Below are positions 11,575-20,378 of a DNA stretch of 31,657 bases, piece by piece. Position 1 is the stretch's first letter. Each line of letters starts with the position of its first letter. The notes under the pieces are model-generated. The model was not told the DNA's origin, searched no databases, and was given only the letters and a program-made list of their open reading frames with translations. Position numbers and translations under genes: made by a program. Where the stretch lies: the IMG/VR virus record IMGVR_UViG_3300036851_000110, positions 1 through 31,657 of that record, one strand, 5' to 3'. The DNA comes from a virus.

Positions 11575-13369
11575 GCGCAACCGCGCTGCCAATGAGCCGC
11601 TAGATCCAGCTACCGCGTACGCGGTGGCCGTGCTGCGTGGCGATGAGGTGGCCGGTCCGCATGTACGTGCGGCGTGCTCGCGGCACATGAAGGATCTAGA
11701 GCACGGGCACGCGCGCGGCCTCAAGTTCGATACCGAGGCGGCTGACCGCGTCTATCGCTATTTCCGCACGGTGCTGCGGCTGAGCGAGGGCCAGTTCGAG
11801 GGCATCCCGTTCGAGCTCCACCCGAGCCAGGCCTTCATTGTGGGGAGCCTGTTCGGGTGGAAGTGGCCAGACGGCACGAGGCGGTTCCGGCGTGCCTACG
11901 TCGAGCAAGGCAAAGGGAATGGAAAATCGCCTCTTGCCGCCGGCATCGGCTTGTACGGCATGAGCGCCGACGACGAGCCCGGTGCCGAGATATACGCCGC
12001 GGCGGCTCGCAAGGAACAGGCTCAGGTGCTCTACCGCGACGCCGTCAAGATGGCGCAGAAATCGCGGGCTCTGGCCAGCAAGATCAAGTTCAGCGGCCAG
12101 AGCCCGGTCTGGAACATGGCGATGTTGGGCAAGCCGCAATCCGGCTCGTTCTTCCGCTGTGTTTCACGTGAAGCAGGCCGCTCAGGCTCAGGGCCTCGAC
12201 CGCACTTTGCCCTGTGCGATGAGGTTCACGAGCACCCTGACCGGCACGTGATGGAGTTGCTCGAAAGAGGCTTCAAATTCCGAAGGCAACCGCTGCTGCT
12301 GATGACCACGAACAGCGGCACCGACAGGAAGTCGGTTTGCTGGGAAGAGCATGAGCATGCGGTCCGAGTTGCGCACGGCGATGCCGAAGACGACACGACC
12401 TTCGCCTACGTGTGCAGCCTCGACGAGAAGGACGATCCGCTGAACGATCCGAGCTGCTGGCGGAAGGCAAACCCTTTGCTGGGCTCGATCTTGACCGAGG
12501 ACTATTTGCAGGGCGTCGTCAATCAGGCGCGCGCCATGCCGGGCAAGCTCAATGGAGTTCTCCGGCTTCACTTCTGCTGCTGGACCGATGCGGAAACGGC
12601 GTGGATCGGTCGCGAGGCATGGGAGGCATGCGAAGATCCCAACCTGGAGCTGGAGGACTTCGCCGGCAAGCGCGTGTTCGCCGGCCTCGACCTGGGCTCC
12701 ACCAAAGACCTGAGCGCCAAGGCTCTGGTGTTCGACGACGGCAAGACCGATGACGGCAAGCCGCGGTTCGCCGCGTTCGTTCACGGCTACACGCCCAAGG
12801 ACACGCTGATCGAGCGGGCACGGCTGGATAAGGCGCCTTACGACGTTTGGGCCAAGCAAGGTCACCTCACGGCCACGCCGGGCTCTGTCGTTCGATACGA
12901 CCACATCGCCGATGACCTGGTCGACGACGCCAACAACTACGACCTGCAGGCGGTCGCCTACGACCGGCACTTGATCAAGCACTTCGAAGAGGCGGTCAAC
13001 GAAACGGGCTCGACGCTGCCGCTGATCGAGCACGGGCAAGGCCTAGGCCAGCGCAAGGGCTGTCCACCGGACTGCAAGGAGCGGCACAAACACGAGCCGG
13101 CGCCGCTTTGGATGCCGCAGAGTGTGACCGAGCTCGAAACACTGATCTTGGAAGGCCGCATTCGCTTCGCTGTGAACCCGGCTCTGAGGTCGGCAGTGGC
13201 GTCGGCGCGGTTCTGGCAATCGCCGGCAGGCCTGAGACGGTTCGAAAAGAACAAGCCGGGCGGCCGGATCGACATGTGCATCGCACTCACCATGGCGGTG
13301 GGCGCCGCGACCGGCTCCGTACAGGTGAAGCCTCTCAAACCTCAACTCTTCTTCCTCGGCTCAAGGTAA
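11525..13369 (+). CDS. terL: Terminase large subunit
   Basis: 614 residues from ATG 11525; a start further in is possible because of the 50-bp overlap with terS. The ATPase half has VEQGKGNGKS (Walker A, about 126-135), FALCDEVHE (Walker B with catalytic Glu233) and LLMTTNSGT (coupling motif, about 258-266). The nuclease half has FAGLDLGSTKDLSA near residue 383-396, with the first metal-binding Asp. Length and order fit the HK97-type Terminase_1 family. It cuts concatemers and pumps DNA into the prohead. Confidence 0.93.
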   Translation: MSRKTTKPTRPTSSSSKRNRAANEPLDPATAYAVAVLRGDEVAGPHVRAACSRHMKDLEHGHARGLKFDTEAADRVYRYFRTVLRLSEGQFEGIPFELHPSQAFIVGSLFGWKWPDGTRRFRRAYVEQGKGNGKSPLAAGIGLYGMSADDEPGAEIYAAAARKEQAQVLYRDAVKMAQKSRALASKIKFSGQSPVWNMAMLGKPQSGSFFRCVSREAGRSGSGPRPHFALCDEVHEHPDRHVMELLERGFKFRRQPLLLMTTNSGTDRKSVCWEEHEHAVRVAHGDAEDDTTFAYVCSLDEKDDPLNDPSCWRKANPLLGSILTEDYLQGVVNQARAMPGKLNGVLRLHFCCWTDAETAWIGREAWEACEDPNLELEDFAGKRVFAGLDLGSTKDLSAKALVFDDGKTDDGKPRFAAFVHGYTPKDTLIERARLDKAPYDVWAKQGHLTATPGSVVRYDHIADDLVDDANNYDLQAVAYDRHLIKHFEEAVNETGSTLPLIEHGQGLGQRKGCPPDCKERHKHEPAPLWMPQSVTELETLILEGRIRFAVNPALRSAVASARFWQSPAGLRRFEKNKPGGRIDMCIALTMAVGAATGSVQVKPLKPQLFFLGSR

Positions 13370-13373
13370 CGAC

Positions 13374-13970
13374 ATGAACCGCGCATACAGCCTTTTGACC
13401 GTCAAGCGCGTCAGCGATGACGAGCGTGTGATCGAGGGCATCGCCACGAGCGTTCAGCCCGATCGCATGGGCGACATCGTCGAGCCCAAGGGTGCAGTGT
13501 TCAAGCTGCCGCTGCCGCTGCTCTTGCACCATGACAGCAGGCAGCCGATCGGCCACGTGATCGACGCGCGCGTCGGCAAAGACGGCATCGACGTCACCGC
13601 GCGCATTATGAAATTCGAAGAGCCCGGCAAGCTGAAGGATCGTCTCGACGAAGCTTGGCAGTCTGCCAAGTCCGGCCTGATCCGCGGCCTTTCGATCGGG
13701 TTCCGCGCCATCGAGCGCTCTTACAACGAGGAGACCAACGGTCTCCATTTCGTTTCGTGGGAATGGCTGGAGCTTTCTCTGGTCAGCATCCCTGCGAATG
13801 CCGAGGCCTCCGTCACGACGGTGCGGAGCCTCTGCGACACGGCCGCGACTGGCCAGTCTGCCCCTTCCGGCGCCCCGGAAACCAAGATCATCCGACCCGT
13901 GATCCTGCGAGCCCCGACGCGGCTGCGCCCGATCACCGTCACACTTCCGGGCCGAAAGGAGGCCCAGTAA
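13374..13970 (+). CDS. Prohead protease (HK97 family)
   Basis: 198 residues from ATG 13374, four bases after terL. IEGIATSVQPDRMGDIVEPKG, then LLLHHDSRQPIGHV and SGLIRGLSIGF, then LELSLVSIPANAEA are the conserved blocks of peptidase family U35. His and Ser of the active site lie in the second and third blocks. It cleaves the delta domain of the capsid protein during maturation. The C-terminal 45 residues are Pro/Ala-rich and probably removed. Confidence 0.93.
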   Translation: MNRAYSLLTVKRVSDDERVIEGIATSVQPDRMGDIVEPKGAVFKLPLPLLLHHDSRQPIGHVIDARVGKDGIDVTARIMKFEEPGKLKDRLDEAWQSAKSGLIRGLSIGFRAIERSYNEETNGLHFVSWEWLELSLVSIPANAEASVTTVRSLCDTAATGQSAPSGAPETKIIRPVILRAPTRLRPITVTLPGRKEAQ

Positions 13971-13971
13971 A

Positions 13972-15408
13972 ATGGCAACCGTAGCAGAGCAGATCGCCTC
14001 GCTTGAGGCGAAGCGCGCGGCGAACGTCGCACGTATCGAGACCGTGATGCAGAAGGCTATCGACGATGGCCGCACCACGGAGGTCAATGAGCAGGAGGAG
14101 CATGACACCCTCTCGCAGGAAGTAGAGCAGATCGACGGCGACCTGGTCCGCCTGAAGAAACTTCAGACGTTCAAGGTTGCGAACGCCAAGCCGGTCAACG
14201 GCGTGGTCACCGTCGAGCGCGCTTCAGACGTTCGCGACCCCGCGTCGCCCAGCGTCATCCTCCAGCGTAAGGAGGAGCTTGCAAAGGGTATCCGCTTTGC
14301 GCGGTACGCCAAGGCGATGGGCTGCGCCTACCTGTCGATGCGCTCGGGCAACTTCAAGACAGCGCTGGAATTCGCCAAGGCGATGAACCCGCGCGACGTG
14401 GAGCTGCACGCGCTGTTTGAGAAGGCGAATGTCACGGCCGGCGGCACCAACGCGACCCACAATTGGGGCTCGCAGCTGGTGGGCACAGAGACCAGCGCCT
14501 TCGCGGACTTCGCCGAGTTCCTTCGGCCGCAGACCATCATCGGAAAGTTCGGCGCCAACGGCATCCCGGCTCTCCGCCAGGTCCCGTTCAGGACCGCGCT
14601 TGTGAGCCAGACTGCTGGCGGGTCCGGCTACTGGGTCGGCGAGAGCCAGGCCAAGCCGCTGACCAGCTTCGCGTTCGGCCGCACCACGCTGTCGCCCCTC
14701 AAGGTCGCCAACATCGCGGTGACCACGATGGAGCTTCTGCGTGACAGCTCGCCGTCTGCCGAGGCCATCGTCAGGGACAGCCTTGCGGCTGCTCTCCGTG
14801 AGCGCATGGACATCGATTTTATCGATCCTGCGAAGGCGGCTTCTGCGGGCGTGTCGCCGGCATCCATCACGAACGGCATCTCGCAGACCGCGTCTCTGGG
14901 CAATCAGGCGTACTCGATCCGTCAGGACGTGCGCGCTCTGGTTTCCAGCTTCGTGACTGCCGACAATCCTCCGACTTCGGGCGTGTGGATCATGAAGGCA
15001 ACCACGGCGCTGGCGCTGTCCATGCTGGTGAACGGCCTCAGCACTCAGCCGGAGTTCCCCGGCATCAGCATGAACGGCGGCACGTTCTTTGGCATGCCGG
15101 TCATCGTGTCCGAGCACGTTCCCAGTGACACCTATGGCACGTTCGTCGTGCTCGTGAACGCCGGCGATATTTATTTCGCTGACGAGGGCGAGATCGCGGT
15201 CGACATGAGCCAGGAGGCGTCCCTGCAGATGCTCGACAACCCGACCAACGCGTCGGACAGCCCGCCGGTGCCCACCACGCTGGTCAGCCTGTGGCAGACC
15301 AACAGCGTTGGATTCCGTGCCGAGCGCACGCTGAATTGGTCGCGTCGCCGGACCGAGGGCGTCGCCGTTCTCGACGGCGTGCATTGGGGCGAGCCCGGTT
15401 CTCCGTGA
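13972..15408 (+). CDS. Major capsid protein (HK97 fold) with N-terminal scaffolding domain
   Basis: 478 residues. Residues 1-70 are a charged coiled coil (IASLEAKRAANVARIETVMQ, then EQEEHDTLSQEVEQIDGDL), typical of a delta domain that acts as scaffold and is cut off by the prohead protease. The body contains landmarks of the phage_capsid family (P.....SGYWVGE....P.S....G...L....V..........LR.....AE....D.L....R.D..F). It follows the protease by one base and overlaps the next gene (TGATG). Confidence 0.92.
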   Translation: MATVAEQIASLEAKRAANVARIETVMQKAIDDGRTTEVNEQEEHDTLSQEVEQIDGDLVRLKKLQTFKVANAKPVNGVVTVERASDVRDPASPSVILQRKEELAKGIRFARYAKAMGCAYLSMRSGNFKTALEFAKAMNPRDVELHALFEKANVTAGGTNATHNWGSQLVGTETSAFADFAEFLRPQTIIGKFGANGIPALRQVPFRTALVSQTAGGSGYWVGESQAKPLTSFAFGRTTLSPLKVANIAVTTMELLRDSSPSAEAIVRDSLAAALRERMDIDFIDPAKAASAGVSPASITNGISQTASLGNQAYSIRQDVRALVSSFVTADNPPTSGVWIMKATTALALSMLVNGLSTQPEFPGISMNGGTFFGMPVIVSEHVPSDTYGTFVVLVNAGDIYFADEGEIAVDMSQEASLQMLDNPTNASDSPPVPTTLVSLWQTNSVGFRAERTLNWSRRRTEGVAVLDGVHWGEPGSP

Positions 15409-15689
15409 TGGCGGACCTGATCGCACACAAACGACTGAGCTACGCCGGGCGGAACATCCGTCCCGGCGTAGTGTTCAGCGCGAACCCGGCACATGCCCGC
15501 GTCCTAGTGGCGGCTGGCGTGGCGGGTTTTGCGCGTGAGCAGCCGCAGCCCGTAACAGCTAGCTACACGTTACAGAAGGCCGCGGACCCCATCAACGATC
15601 TGCGCGCCGCCTACGCGGCGAAGGCCGGAAAGCCACCGGACAGCCGTTGGCGCGAAAAGCGCCTGACCAAAGAGATCGCGGCGCTATGA
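15408..15689 (+). CDS. Small head-region protein of unknown function
   Basis: 93 residues from ATG 15408, overlapping the capsid stop. The first half (HKRLSYAGRNIRPGVVFSAN, AHARVLVAAGVAGF) looks like the small beta-rich proteins often found beside phage capsid genes. The C-terminal 25 residues (LRAAYAAKAGKPPDSRWREKRL) are a basic helical tail. It may be a minor head or decoration protein; this is from position only. The coding sequence contains copy 3 of the 22-bp palindrome. Confidence 0.65.
   Translation: MADLIAHKRLSYAGRNIRPGVVFSANPAHARVLVAAGVAGFAREQPQPVTASYTLQKAADPINDLRAAYAAKAGKPPDSRWREKRLTKEIAAL
15552..15573. repeat. 22-bp palindrome, copy 3 (inside a gene)
   Basis: GTAAC-AGC-TAGCT-ACAC-GTTAC, the same spacing as the copies at 5256, 5325 and 31097. 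It encodes Val-Thr-Ala-Ser-Tyr-Thr-Leu in the gene at 15408-15689 and lies 113 bp upstream of the portal gene. Confidence 0.7.
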
Positions 15690-17095
15690 AAATCTTCGGG
15701 TTCCAGATCACGCGCGCCAAGACGGAACAGAAGGCTGTGCAGCCGATCGGGCTCAACAGTGTTCTCGCCAATCGCGGCGGCTGGCTGCCCATCATTCGCG
15801 AGAGCTTCTCCGGCGCCTTTCAGACCAACGTCACGCTCGACCGAAACCTGATCCTGACGCACCCGGCCGTGTTCGCGTGCATGACGCTGATCGCCAGCGA
15901 CATAGCGAAGATGCGGTGCCGGCTTGTGAAGCTCGACGACGATGGGATCTGGAGCGAGGTCAACAACCCTGCGTTCAGCCCGGTGCTGCGCAAGCCGAAC
16001 AGCTTCCAGACGAGAATTCAGTTTTGGGAGCATTACATGCTGAGCAAGCTCAGCAATGGGAATGCCTACATTCTCAAGGGCCGCGACGCTCGCAACGTGG
16101 TGACCAGCCTGCACGTGCTCGACCCGATCCGGGTGCAGCCGCTCGTGACGGAAGATGGCGACGTATACTACCAGCTATCCTCCGACAATATCTCAGGCTT
16201 GCGCAGCCAGGTCACCGTGCCAGCGACCGAGATCATTCACGACCGGATGAATTGCCTCTTTCACCCGCTGGTCGGTCTGTCGCCGATCATGGCCGCGGCG
16301 CTGGCGGCCACGCAGGGCATGAACATTCAGAGGGACGCAACGCAGTTCTTCGGCAATCGATCCATACCGGGCGGCTTGCTGACCACGCCGGGCGACATCA
16401 AGCCCGAAGATGCCGCGATCATGAAGGCCGAGTGGGAAGCCAACTTCGGCGGCGACAACAGCGGCAAGGTCGCAGTCCTCAGCGGCGGGCTGACGTTCGA
16501 TGCGATGCGGGTCAACGCGACCGACGCTCAGCTCGTGGAACAGTTGAAGTGGACTTCAGAAGTCGTCTGCTCCGTCTTCCACGTGCCGCTTTACAAGATC
16601 GGGATTGGGCCTCTGCCGGCCTACAACAACATTCAGGCGCTGAACACGGAATACTACTCGCAGGCGCTGCAGAAGCTCATAGAGGATGCTGAGCTTTGCA
16701 TGGATGAAGGGCTTAAGACCGGGGAAGGCTTGGGCACGGAATTCGATATCTACGACCTGCTGCGCATGGACGAGATGACGCAAATCCAGGTCGCCAAGGA
16801 AGGCGTGAGCGCGGGCATCCTGAAGCCGAACGAGGCACGCCGGCGCATCAACCTGAAGCCAGTCGAGGGCGGCGACACCCCTTATTTGCAGCAGCAGAAT
16901 TACTCGCTAGCTGCGCTGAACAAGCGCGACAGTGGGGACAACCCGTTCGGAAGCAGCTCGCCGGCACCCGCGCTGCCGCCACCTACACCCCTACAGGCTG
17001 AAGACCCGGACGCCGAGGAAGACGAGGTCACTCGCAGCATCCTCGCGGGGTACTTCAGCACCCCTCGGCTTCTACCTGCACCGGAGCATCAATGA
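15686..17095 (+). CDS. Portal protein (HK97 family)
   Basis: 469 residues from ATG 15686, overlapping the previous stop (ATGA). Conserved blocks include VFACMTLIASDIAKMRCRLV, WEHYMLSKLSNGNAYILK, GLSPIMAAALAATQGMNIQR, PGGLLTTPG and VCSVFHVPLYKIG, in the usual order and spacing. The C-terminal 60 residues are acidic and Pro-rich. The portal forms the dodecameric ring through which DNA enters. The gene order protease-capsid-small-portal departs from the common portal-protease-capsid order. Confidence 0.92.
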   Translation: MKIFGFQITRAKTEQKAVQPIGLNSVLANRGGWLPIIRESFSGAFQTNVTLDRNLILTHPAVFACMTLIASDIAKMRCRLVKLDDDGIWSEVNNPAFSPVLRKPNSFQTRIQFWEHYMLSKLSNGNAYILKGRDARNVVTSLHVLDPIRVQPLVTEDGDVYYQLSSDNISGLRSQVTVPATEIIHDRMNCLFHPLVGLSPIMAAALAATQGMNIQRDATQFFGNRSIPGGLLTTPGDIKPEDAAIMKAEWEANFGGDNSGKVAVLSGGLTFDAMRVNATDAQLVEQLKWTSEVVCSVFHVPLYKIGIGPLPAYNNIQALNTEYYSQALQKLIEDAELCMDEGLKTGEGLGTEFDIYDLLRMDEMTQIQVAKEGVSAGILKPNEARRRINLKPVEGGDTPYLQQQNYSLAALNKRDSGDNPFGSSSPAPALPPPTPLQAEDPDAEEDEVTRSILAGYFSTPRLLPAPEHQ

Positions 17096-17571
17096 AACCC
17101 GACCTGTCCGTGATCGGCGCACAGATTGCCGCCGACGTTCGCCGTCAGATCGCTGACGCCACGGCTCCGCTGCTGGCGCGCATCGTCATGTTGGAGGGCC
17201 GCAAGCCTGAGAAGGGTGACCCTGGTCGAGACGGCCGCGACGGCAAGGACGGCCGAGACGGCGGGAACGGCAAGGACGGTGCCGCAGGCATCACGGCCGA
17301 CGATATCGAGATGGTGCAGGACGGGCACCGCGGCTTGATCGTGAAGGCGCGGGCCACCGGGCGCGTGCTGGGCGCTCTGAGGTTCCCCGTTCCGGCCTAT
17401 GCCGGCGTGTTCAAAGAGGGCACCACGTACAAGCCGGGCGACATGGTGACTCATGGAGGCTCTCTCTGGCACTGCAACGACGAAACCACGACGAAGCCGG
17501 GCGACGGACCTTACACACTCTGCTGCAAGCGCGGCCGTGATGGTCGCGACGCTCCGAAGGATGGCGCCTGA
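17092..17571 (+). CDS. Collagen-like repeat protein with C-terminal carbohydrate-binding-like module
   Basis: 159 residues, ATGA overlap with portal. Residues 1-40 are helical. Residues about 41-66 are Gly-X-Y triplets (GDPGRDGRDGKDGRDG), a collagen-like triple helix. Residues about 100-140 (YAGVFKEGTTYKPGDMVTHG, GSLWHCNDETTTKPGDGP) resemble the chitin-binding CBM5/12-type fold often found in phage proteins. It could be a trimeric head or neck fibre that binds sugar or cell surfaces. The repeats are certain; the role is inferred. Confidence 0.75.
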   Translation: MKPDLSVIGAQIAADVRRQIADATAPLLARIVMLEGRKPEKGDPGRDGRDGKDGRDGGNGKDGAAGITADDIEMVQDGHRGLIVKARATGRVLGALRFPVPAYAGVFKEGTTYKPGDMVTHGGSLWHCNDETTTKPGDGPYTLCCKRGRDGRDAPKDGA

Positions 17572-17927
17572 TGCTGTTCGTCACGCTGGCGCAAGCCATA
17601 GCGCACCTACGCCAAGACCCGGACGATATCGCGGCCGACCCGCACGCGGAAGCGGATCTGACGCTCAAGATCATTCAGGCCGAGGCGATCATCACCGACT
17701 ATCTGCGCGTCGCTTCCGAGCTGTTGGAAGGCAGCCCGCCGATGGCGCTCGCGGGTTCCCCTCCGCTCTGGTCGAGCCGGGACCTGTCTGTCATTCAGTC
17801 GTCCGTGCTGTTGCTTCTGTCGGCGCTCTACGACGACGAGATGCACCGGACCGTCGACGATTACATGAAGCCCGGCGGTGTCATCGCGCTTCTGCTGGCG
17901 CGCCTGCGGAGACCGACTTTCGCATGA
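17571..17927 (+). CDS. Head-tail connector (gp6-like)
   Basis: 118 residues from ATG 17571. TLAQAIAHLRQDPDD, DLTLKIIQAEAIITDYL, then SSVLLLLSALYDDE and the C-terminal LLARLRRPTFA are the marks of the phage_gp6-like DNA packaging and connector family (HK97 gp6). It forms the ring under the portal. It is followed immediately (ATGA) by three non-structural genes before the next connector gene. Confidence 0.82.
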   Translation: MLFVTLAQAIAHLRQDPDDIAADPHAEADLTLKIIQAEAIITDYLRVASELLEGSPPMALAGSPPLWSSRDLSVIQSSVLLLLSALYDDEMHRTVDDYMKPGGVIALLLARLRRPTFA

Positions 17928-18556
17928 GGCTGAGCAAGCCCGATCCGACGCGGTGGGCCGGTCAGACTGTTGTGGTGGCAGCCCCCGGACCATCGCTCAC
18001 CGAGGAAGTGGCTGAGGCCTGCAAGGGCTTCCCCACGATCGTGGTCAACAACGCATGGCAGCTTCTGCCATGGGCTGACATCCTGTTCGCGTGCGACACG
18101 GCATATTGGAAGTTTCACCGCGGCGTGCCTGCGTTCAAAGGTGAGAAGTGGTCGAGCCACGGCACCGGGAACGACAAGCAGGACGCGGGGCTGAGCTACG
18201 ACATCAAGTGCGTTGCCGGCCAGCACGGGGCCGAGTTCTCTACCCGGCCGGGCCTGATCAACTACGGCAGCAACAGCGGGTTCCAGGCGATCAATCTGGC
18301 GATCCAGTTCGGCGCGCCGCGCATCGTCCTGGTGGGATTCAACATGCAGAAGGTAGGGGGTAAGACGCACTTCCACGGCGATCACCCCAAGGGCCTGCGC
18401 AACGCCGATCCGGTCCGGTTTCTCACCTACTTCAAGCAGGCGGCGAGGAAGCTGCCAGCGGGCGTCACGATCATCAACGCCACGCCGGACAGCCTTCTGT
18501 CTTGCTTCCCTAAGATGGACCTTGCGGAAGCTCTGGCGGGAAAGGTGGCGGCATGA
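17924..18556 (+). CDS. MptE/DUF115-like Rossmann-fold protein
   Basis: 210 residues from ATG 17924 (ATGA overlap); the longer frame from 17453 is a shadow. TVVVAAPGPSLTEEV, then IVVNNAWQLLPWADILFACD, YGSNSGFQAINLAIQFGA, IVLVGFNMQKVGGKTHFHGDH form a nucleotide-binding fold similar to DUF115/MptE-like proteins and sialyltransferase-like enzymes. In phages such genes are sometimes labelled 'norphogenetic protein'. It starts a three-gene coupled block with a methyltransferase and a glycosyltransferase-like gene, so transfer or handling of a sugar or nucleotide-sugar is likely. Confidence 0.65.
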   Translation: MRLSKPDPTRWAGQTVVVAAPGPSLTEEVAEACKGFPTIVVNNAWQLLPWADILFACDTAYWKFHRGVPAFKGEKWSSHGTGNDKQDAGLSYDIKCVAGQHGAEFSTRPGLINYGSNSGFQAINLAIQFGAPRIVLVGFNMQKVGGKTHFHGDHPKGLRNADPVRFLTYFKQAARKLPAGVTIINATPDSLLSCFPKMDLAEALAGKVAA

Positions 18557-19122
18557 GCCTCGACGCGGCGCGGCGCAACGAACGTCGGAAGTACGAGAAA
18601 ATCTATGCGGAGCGGCCCAACTACCGGATGAAAGTAGAGCGCATGACCGACGCGGTCGCCGATCTGGCGGCTCTGCCGGCGCGCGGCGGCTACCTCGACG
18701 TATCGTGCGGCCGTGGGGAGATGCTAGACGCCGCGGTCCGTCTTGGCTTCGACCCTGTGCACGGCACGGAGATCGTGCCGTCCCTGATCGACGGCGCCCG
18801 CGTCGTTCGGGCTGAGGTGCAGGCGCTCCAGTTCTCCGACGGCAGCTTTGACGTGGCCTCGATGTTCGACGTGATCGAGCACTTGGTTCCCGGCGACGAT
18901 CAGCTTGCCTGCTTGGAGCTCAAACGCGTGGCGCGGCGCCACGTGCTGCTGACAGCGAACAACAAGCCGTCCAACCGGACCGGCGTCGAGCTGCACATAA
19001 ACCGCCGTCCCTATCACGAGTGGGACAGCCTGTTTCGCGAGTGGTTCTCAGGCGCTGCTGTGACGTGGATCGGCGGCGGCATCCTCGACCGCATCTCTGA
19101 GGCCTGGAGGATAGACCTGTGA
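18553..19122 (+). CDS. Class I SAM-dependent methyltransferase
   Basis: 189 residues, ATGA overlap. GYLDVSCGRGEML (motif I, about 46-58; Ser replaces the usual Gly), then HGTEIVPSLI (motif II), QALQFSDGSFDVASMFDVIEHL (motifs III-IV) and VARRHVLLT are typical of small-molecule methyltransferases. There is no DNA-methylase catalytic motif (no DPPY or PCQ), so a sugar or other small substrate is more likely than DNA. It lies between the MptE-like and glycosyltransferase-like genes. Confidence 0.82.
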   Translation: MSLDAARRNERRKYEKIYAERPNYRMKVERMTDAVADLAALPARGGYLDVSCGRGEMLDAAVRLGFDPVHGTEIVPSLIDGARVVRAEVQALQFSDGSFDVASMFDVIEHLVPGDDQLACLELKRVARRHVLLTANNKPSNRTGVELHINRRPYHEWDSLFREWFSGAAVTWIGGGILDRISEAWRIDL

Positions 19123-19961
19123 GGGCGATCGTCCACGTCAACAACGCGGCGCACCAGCGCCAGCATGCGTCCTGGGTCAAGTCGGGCATGCAGCGCCATG
19201 GCGTCGAGGTGTTGTTCGCGCCTTGGAACACGATAGGGTGGGCGCGCCGTGAGTCGCCCGACCTGGTCGTTATCTGGGGTTGGAAGCAACGGCACGTCAT
19301 CGCGGCTTGCCAGCAGCGCAGCATTCCCATCCTGGTGATGGAGCGAGCGCACCTTCCGCCGCGCATGGAGTGGACGAGCTGCGGCCTGAACGGGCTCGGC
19401 AACCGCGCCACATACGCCAAGGTCGACGACAGCGGCGCACGCTGGCGCGAGCACTTTGCTCACATCGAGCAGCCCTGGACCGAGCACGGCGGCTACGCGC
19501 TGATCTGTGGTCAGGTGCAGGGCGACGCCTCGCTGTGGGGCTGCGACTTCCACCAGTGGGCACAGGGAGCGACAGACACTCTCCGCAGCCGCGGGTACAA
19601 TGTCCTGTACAGGCCGCACCCGCTCAGCATGAGACTTCAGAACGACTACTGGCACCCGCGCGGCGCCACGTTGTCGAAGCGGAGCCTCGCTGACGATCTG
19701 GCCGACTCTCAGATGGTCATCACCTTCAATTCGACGGTGGGCGTCGAGACGGTGCTCGCCGGCGTGCCGACGGTCACCTGCGACGCCGGCGCCATGGCGT
19801 GGCAGGTGACGACACACAGCGTCGACGCCGACCCGATCAGACCCGACCGCACCACATGGATGCACGGCCTCGCCTGGACCGGCTTCCTGCCGGCTGAGAT
19901 CGAGTCCGGGTTCATGTGGGAACACCTCAAGGGGCAGATGCCGTGCGCTATGGCAGGCTAG
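19119..19961 (+). CDS. Glycosyltransferase-like protein (capsule polysaccharide synthesis type)
   Basis: 280 residues from GTG 19119, which overlaps the methyltransferase stop (GTGA). NVLYRPHPLSM, then ADDLADSQMVITFNSTVGVETVLAGVPTVTCD, is the pattern of the GT-B domain in capsule Kdo transferases (KpsC/KpsS group) and related glycerophosphotransferases. The N-terminal half (DLVVIWGWKQRHV, ILVMERAHLPPRMEW) also fits. Its 3' end overlaps the head closure gene. Substrate unknown. Confidence 0.7.
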   Translation: MRAIVHVNNAAHQRQHASWVKSGMQRHGVEVLFAPWNTIGWARRESPDLVVIWGWKQRHVIAACQQRSIPILVMERAHLPPRMEWTSCGLNGLGNRATYAKVDDSGARWREHFAHIEQPWTEHGGYALICGQVQGDASLWGCDFHQWAQGATDTLRSRGYNVLYRPHPLSMRLQNDYWHPRGATLSKRSLADDLADSQMVITFNSTVGVETVLAGVPTVTCDAGAMAWQVTTHSVDADPIRPDRTTWMHGLAWTGFLPAEIESGFMWEHLKGQMPCAMAG

Positions 19962-20320
19962 ACCGCAAGGTGACGATCCAGCGCAAGGCGACGACGGTCG
20001 GAGACGACGGCTCCGAGGTCGAGACCTGGTCGGATCTGGCCGCGCGCCGCTGGGCATCGGTGAACCCTGTCAGCGGCGACGAGCGGTTCGCCGTGCCGGA
20101 GATCGGCGCAAACCAGCAAGTCGAATTCCAGGTGAGGTGGTCGAGCAACGTTGCCGACCTGACGCCGCTCGACAGGATCATCTATCCCGTGGTGCCACTG
20201 ACGTCGCCCGAGACGCCGACGCCGGACAGATCGATCTATGACATCGCCGCGGTGCACGAGATCGGGCGGCGGCGCGGGCTGCGCATAATAGCCACGAGGC
20301 GGACCGACGTAAGCTCCTGA
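19943..20320 (+). CDS. Head closure / head-tail adaptor protein
   Basis: 125 residues from GTG 19943, with AAGGGG 8 nt upstream; an ATG at 19916 would add nine residues. RYGRLDRKVTIQRKATTVGD, DGSEVETWSDLAARRWASV, then SGDERF and the C-terminal IYDIAAVHEIGRRRGLRIIA fit the SPP1 gp16-type head-tail adaptor family. It seals the connector after packaging. Confidence 0.82.
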   Translation: MRYGRLDRKVTIQRKATTVGDDGSEVETWSDLAARRWASVNPVSGDERFAVPEIGANQQVEFQVRWSSNVADLTPLDRIIYPVVPLTSPETPTPDRSIYDIAAVHEIGRRRGLRIIATRRTDVSS

Positions 20321-20378
20321 GAACGGTCCAGAAAACCGGCTGATTCTCCATAAGATACATTATGCGAACGGAGTGCAC

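Noticed and set aside
17453-17923. N-terminal extension of the MptE-like protein from 17453
   Set aside because: That stretch overlaps the collagen-like and gp6-like genes in another frame and is Arg-rich without pattern; the ATG at 17924 has the usual ATGA overlap.
18553-19122. DNA methyltransferase as part of a defence or anti-restriction system
   Set aside because: Motif IV of DNA methylases (DPPY, NPPY or PCQ) is absent; the sequence fits small-molecule methyltransferases.
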